Shown in pieces: positions 34,584 to 46,624 of a stretch of 64,000 nt of DNA. The notes under the pieces are model-generated. The model was not told the DNA's origin. It did no database searches and was given only the letters and a program-made list of their open reading frames with translations. The first letter of the stretch is position 1. Each line of letters begins with the position of its first letter. This DNA is from Amylostereum areolatum (taxonomy: Eukaryota > Basidiomycota > Agaricomycetes > Russulales > Stereaceae): assembly GCA_012932865.1 (NCBI GenBank), contig SAXG01000012.1, positions 992,001 through 1,056,000 of the forward strand, read 5' to 3'. A program made the translations under genes and the position numbers.

Positions 34584-36058
34584 ATGACTGCTGGGTACAT
34601 TGACGAGGCATCACAATCGGACTTCTGGAAGGTCGGACTCGCGGTCGGCGGGCTAGTGTGGTACAGCGCTATTTGGTCCATCGGCTTATTGGGATGTCGC
34701 GCTGCGTATGTTTGTGTAGACTTTACTTTATCCAATATCTCACTGTGTTTCTAGACGGAGACGTTACAAACTTCGTCCTCGCTCTCCCCTCGCCGCTGCT
34801 CCTGCTTCCGCTGTACCGGGAGTTTCCATTCTTCGGCCCCTCAAAGGCTTGGACTCGAATCTTTATGAAAACCTCGAATCGTCGTTCACGCAGGATTACC
34901 CAAACTTCGAGATCATATTTTCCGTTGCAGACGAACATGACCAAGCCTTAACCGTGGTTAACGAGCTACTCGCCAAACATCCGCACATAAATGCCAGGGT
35001 CATCGTAGGTGCGTCTCTAGCCTTTTACGCAACGTCTGAAACTAAGAGTAATAGGCGAAGAGGTGGTCGGCGTGAACCCCAAAGTGAACAACCTCATACG
35101 CCCCTACCGAGAGGCAGCCCACGATATCATTTGGGTCCTGGACTCAAATGTGACTGTTGCTCCTGGAACCCTCGCGCGGGCGGTGGATATCTTCAACAGG
35201 CCAATAGACCCAGGATCCGCACAGAGACGCATAGCTTTGGTGCACCATGTCCCCTTGGCTTTCGCTAGCCAGCCTACGTTGGGGGCTCGAATAGAGGAAG
35301 CATTCCTCAACACAAATCACGCCAAGATGTACATCGCAATCAATACAGTCGCAGTGGATTCGTGCGTGATGGGCAAATCCAACCTGTACCGCCGTTCGGA
35401 CATCGACAGGGTTAACGGTACCCTGAAGCGTCGGCAAGAACCTACAGAACGTGACGGACTTGGATGTGGGTTGGCCGCGTTCAGTCAGTTCCTCGCTGAG
35501 GACAACATGATCGCAGGCGCGCTGTGGCACGAACTAGACCTTCGCCATGATCTTTCCTGTGACGTCGCACACAATGCCATTGGGAACATGTCATTTATGG
35601 ATTACGTCTGGCGTCGTGTCCGCTGGATCCGCGTCCGCAAACATATGACGCTGGTTGCCACTCTCCTCGAACCCTTCACAGAATCAGTCGTCTTGAGCGT
35701 AATCGCTGCGACTAGTCTCAAGTACCTAACCGGAATCTCACCCTTCCTCTTCTTCCCCGTTCATTTTGCCTTGTGGATCCTCGTGGATTTGGATGTGTAT
35801 GCATCGCTTGCCGGATATCCCATACCAGCATCCAAGCGTTGGGGATTCCTCGTGGCGTGGGCTGCTCGGGAGCTGCTCGCCTTACCGATCTGGACGCTTG
35901 CGATGGTCGGAAATGAAGTGGAATGGAGAGGAAAAAGATATCAGGTGTTGCGAAATGGCGAAGTGACAAGAGCGACCAGAAGTGGAGGATGGTTCGGTTG
36001 GCTGCAAGGCCAGATGGATGGTAACCGTTATGAAAGACTGGAGGGAGGACCAGCATGA
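34584..36058 (+). CDS. Ceramide glucosyltransferase (GT21)
   Basis: Transfers glucose from UDP-glucose to ceramide, making glucosylceramide in the Golgi/ER membrane; this lipid is important for fungal growth and virulence in several species. The N-terminal TM is in SDFWKVGLAVGGLVWYSAIWSIGLLGC. The GT-A domain follows with VSILRPLKGLDSNLYENL, the DxD-type region IIWVLDSNV, FLAEDNMIAGALW (third Asp region) and the (R/Q)xxRW motif in YVWRRVRWIRVRK. The C-terminus has several TM segments (LSVIAATSLKYLTG..., FFPVHFALWILVDLDVYASLAG). ATG 34584 (MTAGYIDEAS) is chosen; the upstream open frame at 34458 would add a leader with no support. Two introns, frame intact. Confidence 0.95.
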
Positions 36059-36293
36059 TTTTCTTGTATAACATCTGTTGTAACATCCTACAAGTCTTGG
36101 CTTACGACGTTGCTGCTTGCTGTTGGCTCGTAGACAGTGCGCATAGACACAACTTCGTTCGTTTGAATCGTGAGGGCACGTGATTTCGTGAGTTGGAGAC
36201 GCGATATTGAAGGCGCGTGTGAGACGCGCAGCGTCCCTATAATCTAGCTCCTGGTCCTACGCACCTCCATCTCCGCACGTCCGCGCCTTCGTC

Positions 36294-39200
36294 ATGACAG
36301 ACAGCGACTCTGTTCGCCAGCGCATAATAGCATCCGTATTCTCGAGGAGGAATGCCAACGGTGCCGCAGAGGAAAGCTATGTCTCGCACGTCAAGATCTG
36401 GGAGGATTCGGGCGCGGAAGCAGAGGGATTGAAGCCTCGGTATATCCTCCTCAGCCGTGCGTGCTCTGGCAATGTAAAGTCACCGGAGATGATTTAGAAC
36501 ATTTCAGAGGACATCGGTGGCAACTCTTTTATTCACAAGTCCAAGCTTAATTCCAATGGATCTTTCTCCGTCGGCAAGACTTGGAGACTGGCTGAATTGC
36601 GAGGCCTTGAGGTGACTACGGTGCGTCACGGTCGATTATCTCTCTTTCCAATCCTGACATCGCGATTTATAGCCACAGTCATTCAATATAACCCTTGCCA
36701 GAACATACCGATGGCAAACTGAGAACACAGACGACCAGGCAAACTTTCTTAGCCGCACTTGTGAGGCTGTTCCGTACACTGTTTGGTAACGGTGCGCCAC
36801 TTCAGCTCATCGGAATCGCGGAACCCAACGCGACAGGTAACTATGCTCCGCAGTACATTTCTACTCTCGACTCATCGAGGGATTTCAGGCAGTCGATCGC
36901 GTGTGCAAACAGACCAAGCTCGCAACGGCCGTACGACCCCTACCTCGGACAGCTCGCGCCCTTCAAAACGCATACAACATGCTACAAAGCCCTCGCAGGA
37001 CCGTTTAGGCTACGATGAGGCCATTGGAGCACAGACGAACGGACGACGACGACAGTCTCCAGCTTCTTCTCGACCATCGTCACCCGGGGCGCCGACGGAT
37101 CGACGACGTCCTGCATCCCCAATGTCGGACATCGCTCGTCCTCCTCGAGCACCGCGACCGAGTATTTCGAATCGACAATCAGATGCTAGTCAAGTGCCAT
37201 CTATAAATTACCCTTCAAGTCCCCCGCCCAGAGGCTCCGTCGCTACCACATCATCTACCTTCTCCGTCCAATCTTCAGTGATTAGCAGCCAAAACCAAAC
37301 TTCTTCCCGCTTTCCCGATCCTCCCTCATCTGCTACGTCCTTTGCGTCGTCTACCGCCACCCTTCTCTCGACTGCTAGCACAACGAAACGTCCGATCATC
37401 AGTACCACGGCCTCCTCTTCACACAGTAGAGACACGACCCGAAGACCTAGCCCAGCGCCACCAGAAACGTTACCACCACGGCGAGACCAGAATGCTCGTG
37501 TGTCTTTCTTCGACCCGGCCAACCAGGCTGCACTCGATCGGATGGTTACCGGGGACGCTGCAACAACCGGAGCGGAATTAGAGGAGGAAAGTACGCAGGC
37601 GACGATGGCTAGCGTGGAAGAGATGCTAGAGGGATATGAATGGGCTAGCGACACCGTCCTTGGTAACAGCAAAGCGCGTGGGGCCGTTGATCAAATCGAG
37701 GCGCGACTACTCGACGAGCTCATGGCACTGGATAAGGTGTGTTCTCTTGATCCTTTCGGTTTCGGTGGACGCTGTACAGAGCCTCGTTCTTCTCAGGCGA
37801 ATATTCATTCTTTCATTGAATCCGATGATAGGGTGAACCTCGTTCTCAAATACCTTGACGAGGCAATCCTGGAGCTGGATGGCATGGACAGCCTCGTTTC
37901 ATCTTACAAAATCCATCTGAATGTACGTGAATCACGTATACGTATCAATAGTCTCGCTAACACTGGCTCGCGTAGGCCGTGAATGATGACATCTCGTTCA
38001 TTCAATCGCAGAATCGAGGTTTGCAGGTACAGACACAGAATCAGAGAGCACTGTTGAATGAACTAGAACAACTCTTGGTCAGCCTGCTGCTTTATATATC
38101 CCACGTGCTTTTAATGTTTTGATATCTTACAGCAAACGGTACAAGTGGATCGAGACGCTCTAGTAACACTGTCGCAGGAGTCCCTGGAAAAGCCAAATAG
38201 CATTCAGCGTATGGAAGAGGCTTCCACACAGCTCTATAAAGCCTTGCAGGCGGGACGGGACAGAGGTTTGCCATTTCTGTTCGTTTATCTCAACGTGCTA
38301 AATGCTCGTCATACAGACATGGCTGCCACTATGGAGCGTTTAGACGAGTATCGGACGTACAACGCACAATTCTGCAAACGAGTACATGACTATCTGTCCA
38401 TCATTTTCACTGCGCAGGTCCATGTGCTCCCTTTATGCGTCCATGGCATGGTACTGACTGTTGTGTACTTGCAGTCGAAGATGCTCTTGGGTGATTCAAA
38501 CGGCTTGACGGTTAAAAGTCGCAGCAGGGTGGCAATCAAGAACCACCAAGACATGGAAACTTACCTGGGGAGGTACAGCGGCCTAATCCTTTACCTCAAG
38601 GAAATGGACGAGGGCAGTGTATGCGAGACTTTGCGCCGTATGGCTTTCATATTCTCTCTTCCCAATTGACACTAAAACGTTTGGTTTTCAAGGCATACTT
38701 CTCGGCTGCCAGCGAGCTACACAGCACCCAATTTTCCGCATTACTATCCACATACTCTACGCTGGTGAAGAAACTGACTGAGGAGGAGAGCGAGCAAAGT
38801 AACCTCATCCAATCTCACTCCGCCTATCTTGTCTGAAACTTTGTCAGATTTTGCTGTGACACCTTCTGCAAACTCTTCTCGAACTACTGGTCCTTTACGA
38901 CGGGCAGGAACGCTTGTACGATCCCCGCTGGACGGACGAAAAGATAAAGATAAGCCTGTGGATGGAGACATGCTTGCTTCTGAGGTCGGTGCTTGCTCCC
39001 CAAAACTCATCTACGTATCTGATGTCCTTGCGTCGGTTCAGGCATTTGGTCGAATTCTGGAACAGATATCACCACAGGTATATCGCGAGCATGAATTCAT
39101 TGCAGACTTTTTGCAGATCAACGACGCTGCGTTGACGTTTGCTGATTACATGGGTTTGGAGAACTATTTCCGACGCCAAGCTTCACGCAGTACTGGTCTA

Positions 39201-40451
39201 AGCCAGCAGACGACGAAGCTCGTACGCGGTGCCATGGAGCTTATCTTTGGATTCTTGCCTACAGAGCTAAAATCCTGGATTGACGCTGCACTAGCGAAAG
39301 ACAGCCTGTGAGTGACGACGTCACCCGCCTTCCCTTCACGCGATATTTACCAAATGGATACAGGCAAGTCATTGGTATCACTGCATGCCTTGAACGCTTC
39401 CTGTCAGAAGCCGATGAAAGAGGCACTGCTTTCTTCATCAATCTTTTGGACAAGCAGCACACGAGACTGAAGGCCCTCTTTGAACGTCACGTAGTACGTC
39501 AACGTTCCCATATGCTTGTGAAACATGCATTTATCGTGGCTCGACAGGCGACACAGGTCAAGGCTGTCGAAGATACAAAACTAACTAGCAAGAAACGAAA
39601 CGGGGTGGCACCATTCATCAAATATTTCCCTGTGTACGTTGGTCGGGTGGAAACCCAGCTCATCGGCGCGGATACGCTCGAGATACGCCAGAGTGTAGAC
39701 GTAGCGTACGATAAGATAGTTCAGACGATGTTCGACTCGCTCAAACAAATGGCCAAACTCGACGGCGAGGGCGAGGACAAGGGGCAGCTCAACTATCACG
39801 TCATCCTCATTGGTCCGTTGCTTTCTTCATGGTCCATTCGTCCTTTGACTTTGGTCGGGCAGAGAATATGCACTACTTTGTGGCAGAGATTCGGCAACAG
39901 GAGATCGGCTCTGTTGGCGTGTTTTCAAAACGTGCGGAGAACGTCTACGACGAAAACCTCAACGCGTATGTTAGGCTTGTCTTGCGTCGACCGTTTGCCA
40001 AGATAATCGTAAGGAACATCCTTGGTCGTTTCGTTCGCGGGGATGTTGAAATATCGTGTCTAGGACTATTTCGAAGGCGTCGACCGGTTACTGAAGACCA
40101 CCGCCCCCTCGGAGGTGCCGAATAACAGCAGCTACAATAAGTCTGCCCTAAAGAAGGTCGTGAAGGAGTTTGACTGGCAAGGACGTACGCAAACACGTCG
40201 ACGCACTCTTCAAGCGGGTCGAGAAACATTTCACGGAAGCTTCGGAGAAAACGACTACGGGCGAAACCAGCGGTATCGCACCTGGTACCGTGATGGTCGG
40301 TGTCTGGAAAGCATGCGAGGAGGAACTTCTTCGCATCACCGATCTGTTCAACAAGCGAATAGCTCAGTGCTACGCGAACACCGGCGTGTCGCTCGAGTAT
40401 ACCGCTGCGGATGTCGAGGCTGCCTTCAAGCGGCATCGAATAGGCTCATGA
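36294..40451 (+). CDS. SEC3: Exocyst complex component SEC3
   Basis: Landmark subunit of the exocyst that tethers secretory vesicles at growth sites. The N-terminal PIP2-binding PH-like domain is present (RQRIIASVFSRR, HVKIWED, KTWRLAELRGLEV, QSFNITLARTYRW...), then a long Ser/Pro/Arg-rich linker, then the C-terminal rod: LDELMALDKANIHSFIESDDRVNLVLKYLDEAILELDG, coiled coil (QNRGLQVQTQNQRALLNELEQLL), and HYFVAEIRQQEIGSVGVFSKRAENVYDENLNAYVRLVLRRPFAKIIDYFEGVD. Three +1 shifts interrupt it: TTT 36745-36747 (restores NFLAALVRLFRTLFGNG), GGG 38612-38614 (restores AVYARLCAAYFSAASEL), and TTT 40169-40171 (restores KKVVKELTGKDVRKHVDALFKRVEKHF). The middle one could instead be an intron with donor GTATGC. 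Confidence 0.93.
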
Positions 40452-40650
40452 GAGTGTTTCTGCGCGTTTGGAGGATCCTGTTGTACTTTGCTTTGTGTAT
40501 TCTATTGGTCGGGCGACGAACGAGGACAATCTATCTGAAATCTGACGCCTGATGGACGGTACATAGATATGATCACTGCCCGACCAGAGAACTACACAAA
40601 AGTCCCTTTGTTTGAACGAGCATGGTACGAATAAGAAATCGATGCATCGT

Positions 40651-41432
40651 TCAGCTGTCGACGTTATAGCCAGAGACGGGGCCATGTGTCTCAACGGAGG
40701 TACTGGACGCGGTGGACGAAGCACGGGGAGCAGCAGGCGGACGGGACTGATTGAGCGTGTTCATGACAGTTGGGCCGAAAGCGTTCCAGAGTCCCTGAAG
40801 AGGGTTAGAGGGTTGGGCGTTTTGTCCGTTGGCCTGAGGTCCGTTGGATTGGCTCTTGGTAAGCAAGCTCCCGACGAACTCGAAGAGTTTGGTGACGCGG
40901 CTCTGGAGAAAGGCCACCGTCTCAGGTTTGAGCGGATTGAATTCCGGAGTCGATCGAATTCTCATGTTGCCTGTAGTAAGGTTCGAGGTAGGTAGTGTAG
41001 ATGAAGCTAGCGCCCTGGGACCGAGTGTTCAGCTGGATCGAGGGAAGTTACTTGGAAGATACACGTACCTGGGTCTGAGGAAGGGAAAGAAAGAGCAAAA
41101 AAATAGTCTTGACTTCCCAATAGAATGGAACCCTGGGTGAGGGTGTCAATGAGCCTGACACCTAGGCGGTGTCAACAGAGGTACGAACCAGGACAAGGCC
41201 CACTCGGCGGCGTATTCGAAAGCGACGAATGCGCCCACGACGGCCCAATAGTTAGCCCAGCGTTCGAGCTCAGGCTCTGATACAGGACGGTGCTTGAGGG
41301 CCTTGTACATCGAGTACGAAGGCAGGAGGAAAGCAAACCATCCGCTGTGTGGGTGTGATAAGGTTAGGGAGAAACTTGGATGACCGGAGAGGACATATAC
41401 CTCAGCAGATGGGAAATGAGGGAGACGATCAT
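40651..41432 (-). CDS. TB2/DP1/HVA22 (REEP/Yop1) family ER membrane protein
   Basis: Hairpin membrane protein shaping tubular ER. ATG 41432 gives MIVSLISHLLS|GWFAFLLPSYSMYKALKHR, then LERWANYWAVVGAFVAFEYAAEWALSWF, VPFYWEVKTIFLLFLSLPQTQ|GASFIYTTYLEPYYRQHENSIDSGIQSAQ, a close match to the family's SWFPFYWE, PQTQGA and HExxID motifs. The C-terminal half is a disordered tail (NGPQANGQNAQPSNPL...GYNVDS). Two joins need attention. After ALSWF the exon junction is out by one base, at a GGG next to the acceptor. After SGIQSAQ one C of a CC pair (40925-40926 on the plus strand) must be dropped to read TETVAFLQSRVTKLFEFVGSLL. Convergent with SEC3. Confidence 0.88.
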
Positions 41433-41947
41433 GACTGAAACAAGTTGATTGAAAGGCTCGAGTGCTCAAAACTCAGAAGGATGGGAGGTGAGAGAGAAAG
41501 TGAGAAAGAGGTTCGTCGTGGTCGTGTGCAAACCGTACGTGGTCATTTCATCAGACCCTCGGGCGCTAAGTTATCTTATCTCCGAGCGCCTGTGGCCCTC
41601 CTCGGAGTGCCACCCGTGCTTTGTGCTTCAAGCCGATGCTCCTCCCCTGATTCACTCTCGTACCAGCCAAAGCACCTGCGGTTCACCTCTTGTCGCTTGG
41701 AACAATCCTTTCAACGTTTCAACTGTTCGAGACTCCGCTGAACGATATTATCTCCCCCACAAAGACCTCAATTGTAGTAAAACCTCCCTCGCTTTGTTGC
41801 AACTCACAATGAACTGGATCTAGATCTCGCGATGTCCCATATAAGTGCTTTGCATACCCAATGGTCTGTAGACATACCGCGACTTCTCGTCTCAAGCTTA
41901 GCTTCACCTCCTGGTCTGTCCTTCATTTTCACACATCACAGACCACC
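41433..41947. other. Divergent promoter region, HVA22-type / homeodomain gene
   Basis: 515 bp between divergent starts. Several open frames on both strands lack family features; no motif stands out. Confidence 0.5.
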
Positions 41948-42526
41948 ATGGCAAAGTCTTGTTCTACTTCTCATATACCCGCACCGCTGAGCGAGAATGA
42001 TCTTCGCCGGATGGACATCTCCAAGCGGCGCGCAGATCGCATGACCGACCAACAGTTGTCCATCCTACTCAAACATTTCGGGGAAAATTCTCGTCCAAGT
42101 ATGAACCAGAGGCGGACTATCGCAAAGGAGATCGGTCGGTGAGTTCTGACCGTTTGGAATACGGTAAAGCCCCTGCTTATAGCGAATACAGGGACGTGAG
42201 CAAAGTTTCCAACTGGTTTGGAAATCAGCGCAGAGAGCCCAGACGTCCGACTTCGAAGAAAAGTCGGCAATGTGTTGTCTGGAAGCGCAATAACGAGCCG
42301 TCGAGCTCCGATTCAGATCTTCTCTGGCATGGATACGGATGCAGAGTTGGTATCTTGCACGCCATCCGTTGACTCCGTCAACGTCTGCTTCAAGAAACCA
42401 CCGCTTTCCCTTTCGCCACCTCCTCCGAGTTCTATCACTTTCCTATGTTCAGTTGATCTCGACGTGTTGATCGGCGCCATTCTACTTCACAATCTCCGAT
42501 ACCCCAATATTGAGATGCCGAGGTGA
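41948..42526 (+). CDS. Small homeodomain protein
   Basis: Putative DNA-binding regulator. It starts MAKSCSTSHIPAPLSENDLRRMD. The homeodomain follows: RADRMTDQQLSILLKHFGENSRPSMNQRRTIAKEIG (helices 1 and 2), an intron in the loop, then R|DVSKVSNWFGNQRREPRR, helix 3 with the invariant WFxNxR. Beyond it the frame reads SSSDSDLLWHGYGC and stops at 42370. A +1 correction at TT 42320-42321 instead gives DLSGMDTDAELVS and continues to IEMPR at 42526, an acidic and Pro-rich tail. I report the longer end. With a compact domain and no partner gene beside it, it is unlikely to be an HD1/HD2 mating-type gene; those are usually much longer and paired. Confidence 0.75.
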
Positions 42527-42990
42527 GAAGCGATGGGCGCGGGTCCAGGTCGGCCGCGGGCGGAACGGAGGAGGGGGCTTTCGACTTTCCATTGTACATG
42601 TGGGGCTTCGGTTTTGGCATCTATAGATTATAATGATAGGTATAATATATCAGTCTACGACAATATCATCAAAATAATGGTGTTTGACCACGGGCACTGT
42701 CCGCATCTCTGTCGACATTCGTATGCGTCCAGTGTCCAGTGAGCGGGCGCTGGTCTCAGACGCGTACGGCGCCAGTCGGTGCGAGGGGATGCGGACGTCA
42801 CGTGAAAGAGAGACCGGAGGCAAATCTGGAGCGCTGGTTCACGCTTGCCGCAAGCCACGCTGCACATCGTCGGCGTCTGTCCTTACCTCTCATATCCCCC
42901 CCTCAGCAATCAACCCCGAAGGGCAACTGCACCGACAGTCCTCCATCTCGACACTCTCTTCCCGATTATCTCCCTCCTTCCTCAATACCA
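42527..42990. other. Intergenic region, homeodomain / Zn2Cys6 gene
   Basis: 464 bp with the homeodomain gene 3' end and the promoter and 5' UTR of the Zn2Cys6 gene. It includes an AT-rich stretch at about 42620-42680. An in-frame extension upstream of 42991 opens with GTG and was not used. Confidence 0.5.
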
Positions 42991-45900
42991 ATGGATATGT
43001 CTCCGAATGGTTCCATCGGCGGCGGTTCTCACATGATTCACAAGCAGGAGGATTCGGATTCCAAGGGCAACGGAGGCCCCAAGCAAGATATTAAGCCCCT
43101 CACAAAAACTTTGAACAGAGTGCCCCGTACGTTTCCTGTCGTAGCTAGAGATCTTGGACATTCCCTGACCAAGGTTGACTTCTCAGGTGCATGTGTAAGT
43201 ACCCCCACCATCGCCACATACTAGCCCCATCTCACCCTTCGCGGAACCTTAATTCCAGAATGCTTGCAGAAAGCAAAAGATGCGATGCGAGGGCGCAGAG
43301 AATCCACCCTGCAGGCGATGCAGACACGCTGGCCTCGAATGTCTATTTGAGAAACCTTCACGGGAAGCATCGCTCACGGGCGAAGCGGGATTAGAGTACG
43401 CGCATCCAACCGTTCCGCTTACCATTTGCTCACGTTTGCCCTCCTCAAGACGCATCCGGAGCTTGGAGTCTCACGTAGCCGATATACGCCAGAGTCAAGT
43501 CGCAATCCAGAATACCCTTGCGGAGATAGTTGGCCACCTGCGTGGGGGTCCATCTGCTCAGCGCTCGCCATCCTCATATCCTCAACCGTATGTTCACCCA
43601 TCTCCGAGCATGCATTCTGCCTCTCCTGCACTGTCAACCCCGTCTACCGTTCGACCTATGATGGAGTCACAAGGTCACCAAATGATGCCTTCTCCTCAGT
43701 CTGGCCAGGTATGTCCCAACATCGGCGTAGGTTCAGGCTCGCTCATCATAGTCCGCAGATGTATCCGAACTCATCAATACCACCGCGAGGGGGGCACGAC
43801 GGCACGACGGCACAGTATCAGTCTATGAACCAGTACACCATTCCTGCTGGGATGCATCCTCCCATGCTACCGCCCTTTTATAACGCTGAGCAAATGCCCC
43901 CTCCTCGTCCCCAGCAGGCCAACGTATCTTCCGTCCGCCATCATTTCGGGGACCATATGCACCATGGAACGAAGCGACCTCTTCCTGCATCCAATACCGC
44001 CAGCGCCGACTCCTCGGATTTTGAAGACGAAAATGGGGAACTTCCCGATTCGGGTTTGGTTGCGCCTTGGGAGGTCTTACGAGGTCTGGCGGATGTGGCG
44101 ATTGAGAGAGCTGCTAAGGTGAGTACCTGCTTACGCTGCCAACTTATTTAAATCGTAAGATCCGTACAGGAGAACGGAGAGAGTAGTGAGCCTCAAAGTA
44201 GGACCCGTACGCCTTCTCCCAGTCCCGACTCGCAACGCCCCGTCAAGAGAAGGAAAGTCCATCATAAGGGCCATCGTGCGATTACATTTCCGGATGGTGT
44301 GTTCCTTGTATCGAGCATAGTACTCCTGCCTTACTCATCGGCCCGTCAGTTGTTACCAAAGGCATCATCACTGAAGCAGAAGCTCGCGAACTTTTCAGAA
44401 TGTACGTCCAACATGCTATCTATGTTTTTAGATAGCTCACTCACGTGCTGAACAAATAGATATTACCATGGCTGCTCCACATTCCTTCCCATCTTTAATT
44501 CTATGGTGGATACCTTCGAGTCTCTCCATGAACGCTCTCCTTTTGCTGTTGATAGCATATGCATGGTCGCTGCGAAAGTCCGTGATGGCGGAGGTATGCT
44601 ACATTTTATTGATGTGCAACAATGCCTCTCATGAAGCAATAGGTAAACCTAGCGAGATCTACAAGAAATGTCTTGCAGAAGTGCAGACCATATCCTGCGC
44701 TACCCTCTTCTCACCGGTCATGCGTCAGGAAGCTGTGCAAGCCATGGGTAAGTTGTCACGGTGCTCCTCGTACATCGCGTATTAACGTCTTCGTTCACTT
44801 TAACAGTCATAGTTTCTGGTTGGTCAGACAATGGTTGGTTGAGTGGGGGCCATGCCGTTCGAATGGCACTAGAACTGTGTAAGCCAATGCCATTTCCTAT
44901 CTTCTCCGTCACTAATAGAGTTCTGCTTGGTAGCCATGCACAAGGCCTGGCCGCGCCTCTTGAAGCGTATAGAGCTCAAAAAAGCTTCAGATTCTAAGGA
45001 GGATCAAGAGCTAGTCGTCGCTACGCGGACATGGTTCTGCCTCTATCTCTTCGAGCACCAGTGCGTCTAGATTCTTCGTGGTATCTTTGGCTGCTTACTA
45101 AGGTCACGACAGGTTGTCATACGGCACAGGACGCCCAGCTATCCTTAAGGACGATGAAAGCATATGGAACTGTCGCATGCTGCTTCGTCATCCGCTTGCA
45201 ATTGAAGATGACATGCGACTCGTTTCTACGGTGGAACTCATGGCCATTCGCGAGCGAGTGAACAATCACCTTGCGCCAGTATCCAACGGCCCACTGGACG
45301 AACGCAGTTTCGAAGTTCTACGAAACGCTAACAAGGAATTTTCTCATTGGTACCAGCAATGGGATTCGGCTTTTTCGCAGAAGTATGAAGACGCTGGTGA
45401 GCGTTTTAAATATCCCATTCCATGGCTACTCTCACTAAGATGTCGAGCAGCATTTTACCGACAGAGCCTACAGATCCAGCAGCTGCATGCCGAACTGTAC
45501 CACAGCGCGTCTGCACTGAGGGGTATCAACGGGCCCGAAGATGTTCAGAATATGCCTGTATCGCAGAGAGAGTTAGCGATGCGATCGATTCATGTTGGAA
45601 GACAAGGTCTCGACATCACTGTCAACTCACCGTCTTATAGAGAGGGCATGAAATACGGTGGGTTGGCCTGAGCTCGTTGGATGCTTCTATCTAATCACGA
45701 TTTTTAGCCGTGCACTACACCCATGCAACTGCCACATTCGCTGCTTCGTTCTTGCTTCGTTTGGCTCGTTTATTGTGAGTGCCTTCGTACCTGCGTTTAC
45801 CGGTTCTCCCTTGATGTTAGTCTGGTTTAGCCCCAATGATTGTGATATGGAACATACCCGCGCTCAGGTCGAAGAACTGGCCAAGCTTATGTCTGAGAGT

Positions 45901-46366
45901 AAGACACTACACGTCTGTCAGTTTGTGTTATGCTGACGCAGTGGTAGTACCCGGAAAGCGCTATGCGCTCACCCTACAATTGATGCTGAAACGGTCCAAG
46001 AAGCGCAAACAGTCTACATCCCGCTCACCGCGTATGTCCAGGGATTTCCACCCCAAGGTCCCTGTCGAGCGCCCGGCTAGCATGGCAGTTAGCCAGGTTG
46101 TAAACCCTCAGCCGATATCCCCCAATGTGTACGAGGGGCACCAGTCAATGCAGCATGTGCAACAAGGACATCCGGTATATGCTCCCCAACTGGGATATGT
46201 GGCTAATGCGGATAACATCTGGCGAGGCTTCGAGACAACTTCCAGCGAACAGCTACCAGTATGGCTGTCGGACCAGAGTCTCGGCGGGAATTCATTTTCG
46301 CAGAGCGGGATCGACGCTTTTCTCTTGCCGAACGATTACTTCCCCCCTCCTCCTCAAATATGGTAA
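42991..46366 (+). CDS. Zn2Cys6 fungal transcription factor
   Basis: Nuclear DNA-binding regulator; target genes unknown. Starts MDMSPNGSIGGGSHMIHKQED. The binuclear cluster is rebuilt across two introns as VPRACNACRKQKMRCEGAENPPCRRCRHAGLEC, with spacing C-x2-C-x6-C-x7-C-x2-C-x6-C. A short coiled coil follows (RIRSLESHVADIRQSQVAIQNTLAEIV), then a Pro/Ser/Met-rich region and an NLS-like RPVKRRKVHHK. The fungal-specific TF domain is seen at FRIYYHGCSTFLPIFN, VSGWSDNGWLSGGHAVRMALEL, ATRTWFCLYLFEHQLSYGTGRPAILKDDESI and LLRHPLAIEDDMRLVSTVELMAI. Ends PNDYFPPPPQIW. More than ten introns; I found no frame problem. Confidence 0.92.
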
Positions 46367-46624
46367 TTCCTACACTGGGATGCATTGTTACGACCTTTCA
46401 TGCTTCTCCTTTATCTGTTGTTGTATCTTTGTTTGGTGTGCTGTATTTTTACGGAAACGCATCACGATCTCTCGAATTATGGACAGTTGGCTATAACCTG
46501 TTTTCGGCTTGCTTGTATACTACGTGTTTCCACTTTGGAATACAACTCCCACTTAGCGCCCGCACCTTCTTGGATTCTCCCCCTACCTTCCCATTCCTTC
46601 CTCTACCACCTCGCTATCCTCAGT

